A DNA stretch of 7,925 nucleotides, taken from contig JAHZDG010000012.1 in the NCBI GenBank assembly GCA_019422485.1, positions 57,405-65,329 of the forward strand, given 5' to 3'. Below, in pieces: positions 1 through 6,608 of this stretch. Both the position numbers and the translations under genes were made by a program. The stretch comes from Alistipes sp. GTDB taxonomy: Bacteria; Bacteroidota; Bacteroidia; Bacteroidales; Rikenellaceae. Numbering within the stretch: position 1 is the first letter of the stretch; every line of letters begins with the position of its first letter. A model generated the notes under the pieces. The model did not search any database and was not told the origin of the DNA. It was given only the letters and a program-made list of their open reading frames with translations.

Positions 1-1
1 C

Positions 2-1378
2 ATCTTTCGGACCGATGATCCCGCAAAGGATTCTTGGGAGGAGATCGATACCCGGTTTGAATATGGGGGAACCGATCCTGCTTTCTTTTTGGATGACGAT
101 GGACGAATGTATATCTATTGGGGTTGTTCCACGACGGATCCGATCGTGGGCGTGGAGGTAGATCCCCAGAACGGTTTTCAGGCGCTCTCGAAACCCGATA
201 CGTTGATCCGCCACCATTTCGAACAATACGGTTGGGAAATGCCCGATTCGGGGCGGAAAGCCAATAAGCAAGGCTTTAATGAAGGCCCCTGCATGTTGAA
301 ATACGAGGGGAAATATTATTTGCAGTATGCGTCGCCTGGGACGGAATTCCGGATTTACAGTGACGGAGTGTATGTGTCAGATCATCCGCTGGGACCGTTC
401 ACCTATGTGGAATCCAATCCGTTCTCGATCAAACCGGGTGGTTTTATCGCCGGAGCCGGACATGGACATACGTTCAAGGATAAATACGGCAATTATTGGC
501 ATGTGGCGACCATGAAGATCAGTGTGCGTCATATGTTTGAACGACGTCTGGGCCTCTTTCCGGTCTATATGAAGGAGGGAAACATGTATGCTCAGACCGT
601 CTTTACGGACTATCCTTTCGTGGTGCCGGATCAGCAAGTCGATTTCGCCGTAGAGGACGGTTGGACCGGATGGAATCTGTTGTCGTACGGAAAGGCGGTG
701 AAGGCCTCCTCTGCTTTGGAGGGTTATGAACCGACTCGAGCCAATGACGAGCAGGTTGAAACATGGTGGTCGGCCGCTACCGGAGAACCTGGGGAGTGGT
801 GGCAGATTGACCTGGGACAAGAAATGCAGGTGGAAGCCATTCAAGTGAATTTCGCCGACAAGGATTTTGTCAATACACCGCAGAACAGCTATGTGAGTTA
901 TGCTTATCGGATCGAGAGCTCGGATGACGGTCTCTCCTGGCGGGAACTGGTCGACCGAAGCGACAAACAAAAGGATATGCCTCATGAATTGATTGTTCTC
1001 GATACGGGGGTGCGGACACGTTATCTGCGGATGACCAATCTGCGGGCGATGGACGGTAAATTTTCGCTGTCCGGTTTTCGGGTTTTTGGTGACGGCTTGG
1101 GTGACAAGGCGGATCGGGTGCGGAATCTGACTGCGGAACGGGATCCGCAAGACGGCCGGCATCTGCGGGTGGCCTGGGAGGCCCGTCCGGAGGCGACCGG
1201 GTATATTTTGCGTTGGGGCATTGCGCCGGATCGTTTGCAATCGGCGATGATGGTCTATACGAATCAATATGAATCGCGTATTTTCAATCGGGATTCGGAA
1301 TATTATTTCCGGGTCGATGCCTTTAATGAAAATGGCGTAACTCTCGGTACGGAGACCGTACGGGTAAGCGTACCTTAG
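2..1378 (+). CDS. GH43-family glycoside hydrolase with discoidin (F5/8 type C) and FN3-like domains, 5' truncated
   Basis: The reading frame is open from the left edge, so the N-terminus (signal peptide and the first propeller blades with the catalytic base Asp) lies outside the window. Seen here are 458 codons. A GH43 five-bladed propeller segment runs to about nt 640. It contains TDPAFF..DDDG, whose Asp (nt 74-76) fits the pKa-modulating residue; NEGP, whose Glu (nt 281-283) fits the general acid; and GAGHGHTF, whose histidines (nt 461-469) fit the GPGH-type metal-site motif. From about nt 680 to 1095 follows a discoidin/CBM32-like module (WWSA, WWQIDLG, YRIESSDDG.SW, RYLRM, SGFRVFG). From about 1108 to the stop comes a fibronectin III-like module (LRVAWEA..ATGYILRWG, YYFRVDAFNENG). 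GH43 enzymes typically cleave arabinosyl, xylosyl or galactosyl linkages, and the substrate cannot be told from this fragment. A periplasmic or surface location is inferred from the architecture. No polysaccharide-utilisation partner genes follow it. Confidence 0.88.
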   Translation: MFRTDDPAKDSWEEIDTRFEYGGTDPAFFLDDDGRMYIYWGCSTTDPIVGVEVDPQNGFQALSKPDTLIRHHFEQYGWEMPDSGRKANKQGFNEGPCMLKYEGKYYLQYASPGTEFRIYSDGVYVSDHPLGPFTYVESNPFSIKPGGFIAGAGHGHTFKDKYGNYWHVATMKISVRHMFERRLGLFPVYMKEGNMYAQTVFTDYPFVVPDQQVDFAVEDGWTGWNLLSYGKAVKASSALEGYEPTRANDEQVETWWSAATGEPGEWWQIDLGQEMQVEAIQVNFADKDFVNTPQNSYVSYAYRIESSDDGLSWRELVDRSDKQKDMPHELIVLDTGVRTRYLRMTNLRAMDGKFSLSGFRVFGDGLGDKADRVRNLTAERDPQDGRHLRVAWEARPEATGYILRWGIAPDRLQSAMMVYTNQYESRIFNRDSEYYFRVDAFNENGVTLGTETVRVSVP

Positions 1379-1410
1379 TTGCTTCCGAAACGGAGGGAAC
1401 GGATATATTG

Positions 1411-1440
1411 CGAGGGAGCCTGAGTTGGGCTCCCTCGTTT
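1411..1440 (+). terminator. intrinsic terminator after the GH43 gene
   Basis: A perfect 10-bp stem (CGAGGGAGCC / GGCTCCCTCG) with a 7-nt loop starts 33 nt after the GH43 stop and is followed by TTTG. The T tract is short. It sits between convergent genes and may also damp transcription from the miaA side, but no T run follows the hairpin on that strand. Confidence 0.75.
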
Positions 1441-1493
1441 GTAAATGGGTTTAGTCGAGGCTGAAAGAAGCGATTGTAAAGAGTCCTGTAAAG

Positions 1494-2408
1494 TTATTGA
1501 GCCAGTTGCTCCCGCAGCCATGCGACGGCCTGTTCCGTACATTGAGGGCCTCCGGTGACCCAGTGAATGTCGGGATCGCGACGGAACCAGGTCTCCTGGC
1601 GTTTGGCATAACGACGACTGTTGCGTTTGATGAGTTCGATGGCCTCTTCTCGCGAAATATGTCCGTCAAAGTAGTCGAACCACTCCTGATACCCGACCGT
1701 TTGCAGGGCGTTGAGGTGGCGGTGGGCATACAGACCGTGTGCCTCGGCTTCCAGTCCTTCTTCAACCATCCGGTCGACTCTCCGATTGATTCGATCATAG
1801 AGTATCTCACGGGGCATGGTGATTCCCAGTTTGAGAATGCGGTACGGTCGCGTTTTGCTTTGGCCCGTTCGGATTTCGCTATAAGGACGTCCCGTCTGCA
1901 AACAGACCTCCAATGCCCGAATCACACGTTGCGGATTTTGGCGATCCACTTGCTCGTAATAAATCGGATCCCGGTGTTGCAATTCGGCGGCCAGGGCTTC
2001 CAATCCTTCGGTTTGCAGGCGATCGGTGAGCGATTTGCGCAGTTGAGGGTCTGTCGCCGGCATATCGTCCATACCCCGGCAGACGGCATCGATGTAAAGA
2101 CCCGATCCGCCGACCAGAAAAAGCAGATCCTTTTCGAGGAATAACTTTTCAATCAGAGCGTTGGCGTCTTGTTCATAACGGCCGCACGAATACTCTTCTT
2201 CGATGCTTCGGGTGCCGATCAGGTGGTGCGGAACAGCGGCTTGTTCTTCGGGCGTGGGGGCAGCGGTGCGGATGCGCATCTCCCGATACACCTGTCGGGA
2301 ATCGGACGAGATGATTTCTCCGCCCAGGGTCGTGGCCAGGCGGATGGCGATATCGGTTTTACCGGTAGCGGTGGCCCCGAGCACAACGACCAGGGTCTTA
2401 TTCGTCAT
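1494..2408 (-). CDS. miaA: tRNA dimethylallyltransferase MiaA
   Basis: Transfers a dimethylallyl group to N6 of A37 in tRNAs that read UNN codons, making i6A in the cytoplasm. The 304-residue product has the family signatures in order: P-loop GATATGKT (11-18), SSDSRQVY (34-41), PHHL (60-63), GGSGLYI (100-106), QNPQRVIRALE (157-167), TVGYQEW (237-243) and the C-terminal RRYAKRQETWFRR (265-277). The length is normal for the family. I chose the ATG at 2408 because MTNKTLVVVLGATATGKT puts the P-loop at the usual distance. In-frame ATGs at 2459 and 2432 would add unconserved residues deep inside the upstream gene. From 2408 the start overlaps the upstream stop by 11 nt, so translation is probably coupled; a weak GAAGGTG lies about 12 nt upstream. 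It is the last gene of a three-gene operon. Confidence 0.97.
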   Translation of the reverse strand: MTNKTLVVVLGATATGKTDIAIRLATTLGGEIISSDSRQVYREMRIRTAAPTPEEQAAVPHHLIGTRSIEEEYSCGRYEQDANALIEKLFLEKDLLFLVGGSGLYIDAVCRGMDDMPATDPQLRKSLTDRLQTEGLEALAAELQHRDPIYYEQVDRQNPQRVIRALEVCLQTGRPYSEIRTGQSKTRPYRILKLGITMPREILYDRINRRVDRMVEEGLEAEAHGLYAHRHLNALQTVGYQEWFDYFDGHISREEAIELIKRNSRRYAKRQETWFRRDPDIHWVTGGPQCTEQAVAWLREQLAQ

Positions 2409-2850
2409 CGTAGTCGTCGTCACCTTCGAAGTCATCGAATTCATCCATCGCTTCGTCAAACGCGGAACCTTCTCCGGATACGAACTGCCGGGGGGCTTCG
2501 CCGTTGGAGAAGATCACTTCCGCCCCTCCGTCACCGGCATCCATCCCCGTCACTTCCAGATACATGAAACGATCGTTGTCCCGATCGAACTGATAGATCA
2601 GGTGGGTGTGGTCGTGGGCCAGCAGACCGATGCGAGTCATGGCCTCGAGGCTGTTTTCCTCCAGAGAGATCTCTTCGCCCCATTCCCATTCATCGTCTGC
2701 CGGGAAAAAGGAGGCCGTCGGATCGGGTGTATAGTGCAGTTCGTCACACAAAAATTGGTGAAACTCGAGCAACGTCCATTTGCCCGGGACCCGAAAGTCG
2801 CGCAGGAACAGATCGTCTTCGTCGGTATACATGCGGAATTGCAACAGCAT
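2398..2850 (-). CDS. small acidic pRiA4b ORF-3-like protein (also called IS1096 passenger TnpR-like)
   Basis: A 150-residue soluble protein resembling the PRiA4_ORF3 family (PF07929), assigned by recognition. The N-terminal part (1-60) contains LLQFRMY..DD.FLRDF, TLLEFHQFLCDELHY, and TASFFPADDEWEWGEEISL. A strand-rich part follows (HTHLIYQFDRDNDRFMYLEV, 81-100). The last 20 residues are almost entirely Asp/Glu with a few aromatics (DEFDDFEGDDDYDDE). The family name comes from a plasmid and an insertion-element passenger, but there is no transposase, inverted repeat or other mobile context here, and the biochemical function is not known to me. I chose the ATG at 2850, 11 nt after the upstream stop. 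The same frame is open further upstream, but those residues are basic, unlike the family, and lie inside the reductase gene. Its last codons double as the miaA start region. Confidence 0.82.
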   Translation of the reverse strand: MLLQFRMYTDEDDLFLRDFRVPGKWTLLEFHQFLCDELHYTPDPTASFFPADDEWEWGEEISLEENSLEAMTRIGLLAHDHTHLIYQFDRDNDRFMYLEVTGMDAGDGGAEVIFSNGEAPRQFVSGEGSAFDEAMDEFDDFEGDDDYDDE

Positions 2851-2861
2851 ATAGTTGAGAT

Positions 2862-3872
2862 TTAAAGGGATAATCGTAGTAAAAAATCCATGACGTCTAC
2901 CCCGTCGGCATACTCTTCGGGGCGGGGATGTTGGGCCTGACCGAAAGTGACTTGTCGCGGGTATCTGTCCTGATCGGACACCACGCACTGGAGTTGTTCG
3001 TCGTGATCGGCGATCCATCGGTCGAGTTCTTCCGGACGGTCATGGCGGGTATAGCGCAACAGGCAAGTCGCCTGAATCGGTAACTCCTCGTCAGTCATCA
3101 GGAAAAATCCGCCATCGAGAAACGGCTGACCGCTCAGGGTCAATGTGGCCTTGGTCTGACGATAGGCGTTCAGGTATTTGGGATGACGGACGGGGTGGCG
3201 TTGCAGTCGTTCGATCAGGGCCTTGATGTCGTAATCTCGGGGTACGAACAGGCGGCTGACATTGCGGCAGCCCAAGCCGAAATAGGCGAACAGATCGGTA
3301 TGCAGTCCGTCGAGTTGATCCGGGGTTTCATTACCGGTCAGGATGGCGATGCTGTGGCGGCTCCCGCGCAGCAAGGCAGGAATGCCTGCGTAGTGTTGCT
3401 GAAAGTATCGGCGCGTGTTATCGCTGCCGGTTGCGATGATCGCATCGGGCATACGGTCGTCCAGTGCTTCGATGCGATAGGCCGGCTCGATGGCTTGCAG
3501 TTGGTCGCAAACATATTCGATCAGCACCCGGTCTTTGGACGAGGGCTTGATCCAGGCTTCCTGTCCGGCCATCAGCACGTACATCAGATCGGCAAAGCCG
3601 ACCAGCGGCAGGTTGCCGGCCATGACGATCCCTACCCTTTTACGAATGGGTTGAGGACGATCGTTGTAGGGGGCGAGCCAGTTTTCCAAAATGCTTCGGG
3701 TGAGCATGTCGGAACAGATGGCTTGAATGGCCATGCGCACCGAAGCTTCGGTAAACCAAGGATTCTCCGCGGTGCTCCGAACGATGATTTCGTTCAGTGT
3801 ACCGTCCGACAGGCCGCGGTTAAGCCGGGCTCCTAACTCGATCCAGGGATTTATGTCGTATTTTGTCACCAT
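2862..3872 (-). CDS. LuxC-like acyl-CoA reductase family protein
   Basis: A 336-residue protein of the LuxC/acyl-CoA reductase group (PF05893), an aldehyde dehydrogenase-superfamily fold that reduces acyl thioesters to aldehydes with NAD(P)H through a cysteine acyl-enzyme. Visible landmarks are KRVGIVMAGNLPLVGFAD.MYVLMAG (78-103) and AWIKPSSKDR (106-115) for the nucleotide-binding half, DAIIATGSDNTRRYF (143-157), LLRGSRHSIAILTG (167-180), and YFGLGCRNVSRLFVP (197-211), with Cys202 the probable nucleophile. It is shorter than luminescence LuxC (around 480 residues), and no lux genes are nearby, so bioluminescence is not implied. The true substrate is unknown. The ATG at 3872 is the only sensible start. 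It is first in an operon with the pRiA4b-like gene and miaA and lies divergent from kdsB. No Shine-Dalgarno is visible. Confidence 0.88.
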   Translation of the reverse strand: MVTKYDINPWIELGARLNRGLSDGTLNEIIVRSTAENPWFTEASVRMAIQAICSDMLTRSILENWLAPYNDRPQPIRKRVGIVMAGNLPLVGFADLMYVLMAGQEAWIKPSSKDRVLIEYVCDQLQAIEPAYRIEALDDRMPDAIIATGSDNTRRYFQQHYAGIPALLRGSRHSIAILTGNETPDQLDGLHTDLFAYFGLGCRNVSRLFVPRDYDIKALIERLQRHPVRHPKYLNAYRQTKATLTLSGQPFLDGGFFLMTDEELPIQATCLLRYTRHDRPEELDRWIADHDEQLQCVVSDQDRYPRQVTFGQAQHPRPEEYADGVDVMDFLLRLSL

Positions 3873-3875
3873 TTC

Positions 3876-3907
3876 TTGCAGGCAAAGCTACAAAAAAGTT
3901 ACCTTTG
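3876..3907 (+). promoter_or_regulatory. putative promoter for kdsB
   Basis: TACCTTTG (3900-3907) matches the Bacteroidota -7 consensus TAnnTTTG. TTG at 3876-3878 lies 21 bp upstream as a partial -33 element. The expected start near 3912 gives a leader of about 29 nt. It lies back-to-back with the reductase-operon promoter; the two -7 boxes form an inverted pair only 9 bp apart. Confidence 0.55.
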
Positions 3908-3911
3908 TCCA
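3883..3911 (-). promoter_or_regulatory. putative promoter for the acyl-CoA reductase / pRiA4b-like / miaA operon
   Basis: On the minus strand TAGCTTTG (3890-3883) matches the Bacteroidota -7 consensus TAnnTTTG. The -33 position is weak (TGG at 3911-3909). If used, transcription would start around 3878, leaving only about six bases before the ATG, so the message would be almost leaderless. The assignment rests on consensus and position only. Confidence 0.5.
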
Positions 3912-3940
3912 GCATAAGAACTTTAAACACCCGATGCGTT

Positions 3941-4699
3941 ATGAAAATTCTCGCTTTGATTCCGGCTCGTTACGCTTCTACTCGTTTCCCCGGTAAACCG
4001 TTGGCCGATCTGGATGGAAAACCGATGATCCAGCGTGTGTATGAAAAGGTGACGGCTGTTTTTCCGTCGGTTTATGTCGCCACGGACGATACCCGGATCG
4101 AACAGGCTGTTCAACAATTCGGAGGGAAGGTCGTGATGACCTCTACGGAACATCGCAGCGGAACGGATCGTTGCAGGGAGGCTTTAGATCGGGTGGAAGC
4201 ACAGACAGGCACTCGTTTTGATGTGGTGGTCAATGTGCAGGGCGACGAACCGTTTATCGCACGGGTAGAGTTGGGAAGGTGGCCTGCTTGTTTTGAGGAT
4301 CCGGCAACCGATATCGCGACGCTGGTCAAACCCTTCGCCCCCGGAGAGAATATCGCCAATCCGAATTCGCCCAAAGTGGTGATCTCGAAAGATTCTTATG
4401 CGTTGTATTTCAGTCGCTCGGTGATTCCCTATCTGCGGGGACAAGAACCCCAAACCTGGTCACAGCAGCATACCTTCCTGAAACATATCGGCCTGTATGG
4501 ATACCGTAGCGAGGTGTTGCGTCGCATTACGGAGTTGGAACCCGGTGTTTTGGAACGCTGCGAATCGTTGGAACAGCTGCGATGGCTGGAAAACGGTTAC
4601 CGCATCAAAGTAGCGGAAACGACATCGGAAGGCATTGCCATCGATACCCCGGAAGATTTGCAGGCGGCGATTGCTTTTTTACGAAAATCGGCTGAATAG
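3941..4699 (+). CDS. kdsB: 3-deoxy-manno-octulosonate cytidylyltransferase (CMP-Kdo synthetase)
   Basis: Activates Kdo with CTP to give CMP-Kdo, the donor used for the inner core of lipopolysaccharide; the enzyme is cytoplasmic and Mg-dependent. The 252-residue length is usual. Family motifs are all present: IPARYASTRFPGKPL (7-21), ATDD (47-50), TSTEHRSGTDRC (67-78), NVQGDEPFI (98-106, metal-binding Asp102), IATLVKPF (125-132), NPNSPKVV (140-147), ALYFSRSVIPY (154-164), KHIGLYGYR (181-189), SLEQLRWLENG (209-219) and IDTPEDL (234-240, second metal Asp235). I chose the ATG at 3941 because MKILALIPAR starts exactly where the family does. The frame is open up to 3863, but those 26 extra residues are unconserved and cover the promoter. 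No Shine-Dalgarno is visible, which is common in this phylum. It appears monocistronic, with its own promoter and a separate promoter before rho. Confidence 0.97.
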   Translation: MKILALIPARYASTRFPGKPLADLDGKPMIQRVYEKVTAVFPSVYVATDDTRIEQAVQQFGGKVVMTSTEHRSGTDRCREALDRVEAQTGTRFDVVVNVQGDEPFIARVELGRWPACFEDPATDIATLVKPFAPGENIANPNSPKVVISKDSYALYFSRSVIPYLRGQEPQTWSQQHTFLKHIGLYGYRSEVLRRITELEPGVLERCESLEQLRWLENGYRIKVAETTSEGIAIDTPEDLQAAIAFLRKSAE

Positions 4700-4709
4700 C
4701 GGAGCTGAT

Positions 4710-4740
4710 TTTGGTAATTCGCGAAAAAACGCTAATTTTG
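4710..4740 (+). promoter_or_regulatory. rho promoter of Bacteroidota type
   Basis: TTTG at 4710-4713, a 19-bp spacer, then TAATTTTG at 4733-4740: both boxes match the phylum consensus exactly at a normal spacing. A start near 4745 leaves a leader of nearly 70 nt before the rho ATG. This is the best-formed promoter in the window. Confidence 0.72.
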
Positions 4741-4746
4741 TTAGCG
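4730..4746. repeat. perfect inverted repeat over the rho -7 element
   Basis: CGCTAA (4730-4735), spacer TTTTG, TTAGCG (4741-4746). The palindrome covers the -7 box and the expected start region. It could be an operator or a small hairpin at the very 5' end of the transcript. There is no T tract after it, so it is unlikely to be a kdsB terminator. Confidence 0.45.
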
Positions 4747-4764
4747 TAATCAAATCGTTCGCAT

Positions 4765-4778
4765 CTTCCGACCGGAAG
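4765..4778 (+). other. short hairpin in the rho leader
   Basis: CTTCCG (4765-4770) and CGGAAG (4773-4778) are exact reverse complements separated by two bases. This gives a compact stem of five to six pairs about 35 nt before the rho start codon. It may influence leader structure or stability. No known riboswitch fold is recognised. Confidence 0.35.
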
Positions 4779-4813
4779 GTGTTCAATCATTCGCTTAAAC
4801 ACTACATTATTTC

Positions 4814-6577
4814 ATGGATAAAGACGCTTTAAAGGGCAAAAGTCTTGCTCAATTGCGTGAAATTGGCCGAGGTATGGGTATTAAGGCTCAGTTGCGCAAG
4901 CAGGACCTGATTGACCGGATCGTTGCCCTTTCTTCGGCGGATAATACCCCGACCGAATCTACTACCCCTTCTGTATCCGAGCATAAACCCGCAGCTCCGA
5001 CCGAACCCAAACGTCGTGGACGTCGTCCTCGGACCGAAGCCCCCATTCAATTGGGACAGAGTACGCAGACGGATGCTTCACCCCTGCCCGTTCCCATGTC
5101 GGTAGCGGCTTCTCAGGAAACGGCTGTTCCGGTCTATACGGCCAATGCTGAGAAAGGACAGGATATTCGTCATCGGAAACGGGGACGGATCCCCTATAAG
5201 AAACAGGGAAAAAATGCCGTAGTAGATGATACCGCTGCGGAAGAATCAATGACTCCGGCTGAAGAACCTCTTTTTACGGAGCTAGAAACGGAATCGTATG
5301 TGCCGAATGAATCGGTGGCGGAGCCGGTGATGGATATGCCTGAACCTGAAACAGGGACGATGGAAGAACTTCCGGTGTCGGAACCGCTTCCGGACCAGTT
5401 GGGACGTACGGTGTTCAAACATGGAGTCTCCACTCCCAAACGGGAACCTCGGGATGAATTCTTGGGGTCGGTCGAAGGCGAAGGCGTTCTGGAGATTATG
5501 CCGGATGGATATGGGTTTCTGCGTTCGGCCGATTATAATTACCTGAACTCACCGGATGATATATATGTTTCGCCCTCACAGATCAAACTGTTTGGTTTGA
5601 AGGTAGGCGATACGGTGCAGGGTCCGATTCGTCCGCCCAAAGAAGGCGAAAAATATTTCCCGTTGGTGAAGGTGAATCGCATTAACGGATTAAGTCCGGA
5701 AGAGGTGCGCGATCGGGTGCAGTTCGAATACATGACTCCGTTGTTCCCTTCGGAAAAATTCAATCTCACCGGGAACGGACATAATACCCTTTCGACCCGG
5801 GTGATTGATCTCTTCTCTCCGATTGGAAAAGGTCAGCGTGGATTGATTGTCGCCCAGCCCAAAACCGGGAAGACCATGTTGCTGCAGTCGATTGCTAATG
5901 CGATTGCTGATAATCATCCCGAAGTCTACATGATTGTGCTGTTGATCGACGAACGTCCTGAAGAGGTGACCGAAATGGCTCGGAATGTGAAAGCGGAGGT
6001 GGTTTCCTCGACTTTCGACGAACAGGCCAGCCGTCATGTCAAGGTGGCTGAGATGGTGCTCGAAAAGGCTAAGCGTATGGTGGAATGCGGGCATGATGTG
6101 GTGATTCTGCTCGATTCGATCACCCGTTTGGCCCGGGCATACAATACGGTTCAGCCGGCGTCCGGCAAGGTGCTTTCGGGGGGGGTCGATGCTAATGCCT
6201 TGCATAAACCGAAACGATTCTTCGGGGCGGCTCGCAATACCGAGGAACGTGGTTCGTTGACCATTATCGCTACGGCGCTGATCGATACCGGTTCGAAAAT
6301 GGACGAAGTGATTTTCGAAGAGTTCAAGGGGACTGGGAATATGGAGTTGCAGCTCGATCGTCAGTTGTCCAACAAACGCATCTATCCGGCGGTGAACATC
6401 GTGGCTTCGGGAACGCGACGGGAAGATCTGTTGCTGAGCAAGGAGGTGATGCAGAAAGTGTGGGTATTGCGCCGTTATCTGGCGGATATGAATTCGGTGG
6501 AAGCTATGGAAACTATCAAGAAACACATGGAAGCAACGCGTTCCAACGAAGAGTTGTTGGTGACGATGAACCAATAA
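4814..6577 (+). CDS. rho: transcription termination factor Rho with a long disordered insertion
   Basis: Hexameric RNA-dependent ATPase/helicase that ends transcription of untranslated RNA. The 587 residues, against about 419 in E. coli, divide into four parts. A Rho_N helical domain (1-40) contains LAQLREIGRGMGIKAQLRKQDLI. A low-complexity insertion (about 41-215) is rich in Pro, Thr, Ser, Glu and basic clusters. A cold-shock RNA-binding fold (about 218-292) includes GVLEIMPDGYGFLRS. The RecA-type motor (about 295-587) carries Walker A QPKTGKT (348-354), LLIDERPEEV (376-385), Walker B VVILLDSITRLARAYN (429-444), Q-loop SGGVDANALHKPKRFFGAARN (455-475) and R-loop FKGTGNMELQLDR (504-516). The catalytic motifs look intact. 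The start MDKDALKGKSL aligns with family N-termini; upstream DNA is A/T-rich without a Shine-Dalgarno. It has its own promoter and terminator. Confidence 0.98.
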   Translation: MDKDALKGKSLAQLREIGRGMGIKAQLRKQDLIDRIVALSSADNTPTESTTPSVSEHKPAAPTEPKRRGRRPRTEAPIQLGQSTQTDASPLPVPMSVAASQETAVPVYTANAEKGQDIRHRKRGRIPYKKQGKNAVVDDTAAEESMTPAEEPLFTELETESYVPNESVAEPVMDMPEPETGTMEELPVSEPLPDQLGRTVFKHGVSTPKREPRDEFLGSVEGEGVLEIMPDGYGFLRSADYNYLNSPDDIYVSPSQIKLFGLKVGDTVQGPIRPPKEGEKYFPLVKVNRINGLSPEEVRDRVQFEYMTPLFPSEKFNLTGNGHNTLSTRVIDLFSPIGKGQRGLIVAQPKTGKTMLLQSIANAIADNHPEVYMIVLLIDERPEEVTEMARNVKAEVVSSTFDEQASRHVKVAEMVLEKAKRMVECGHDVVILLDSITRLARAYNTVQPASGKVLSGGVDANALHKPKRFFGAARNTEERGSLTIIATALIDTGSKMDEVIFEEFKGTGNMELQLDRQLSNKRIYPAVNIVASGTRREDLLLSKEVMQKVWVLRRYLADMNSVEAMETIKKHMEATRSNEELLVTMNQ

Positions 6578-6608
6578 GGTCGGAGCGATATACGTGGGGA
6601 TCTATAAA

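Noticed and set aside
377..1267. Long open frame antisense to the GH43 gene
   Set aside because: Overlaps recognisable GH43 and discoidin domains throughout; the translation resembles no known family and is Arg/His/Pro-rich, as expected of a shadow frame.
1379..1493. Small gene or RNA between the GH43 gene and miaA
   Set aside because: The 115-bp gap holds the terminator hairpin; no promoter, conserved structure or plausible small ORF is seen.
2398..2850. Mobile-element cargo, suggested by the 'IS1096 passenger / plasmid pRiA4b' family name
   Set aside because: No transposase, terminal inverted repeats or target duplications, and it is packed inside a housekeeping operon. The name is historical.
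1497..2865. Two open frames of 215 and 220 codons opposite miaA and the pRiA4b-like gene
   Set aside because: They lie wholly opposite well-recognised genes, have no promoter or recognisable domains, and mirror the sense-strand codon pattern.
3183..3836. 217-codon frame opposite the acyl-CoA reductase
   Set aside because: Antisense to a conserved enzyme; composition is consistent with a shadow and no motif is recognised.
2862..3872. Bioluminescence (lux) locus
   Set aside because: Only a LuxC-like domain is present. No luxA, luxB, luxD or luxE is nearby, and the protein is much shorter than luminescence LuxC.
4256..4300. Suspected compensating frameshifts in kdsB (unusual ARVELGRWPACF after QGDEPFI)
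   Set aside because: The number of residues between QGDEP and IATL equals that in E. coli KdsB, and the frame resumes perfectly, so this is more simply local divergence.
5690..6574. 294-codon frame antisense to the rho motor domain
   Set aside because: His/Arg-rich translation without domains, and the constraint is fully explained by Rho on the other strand.
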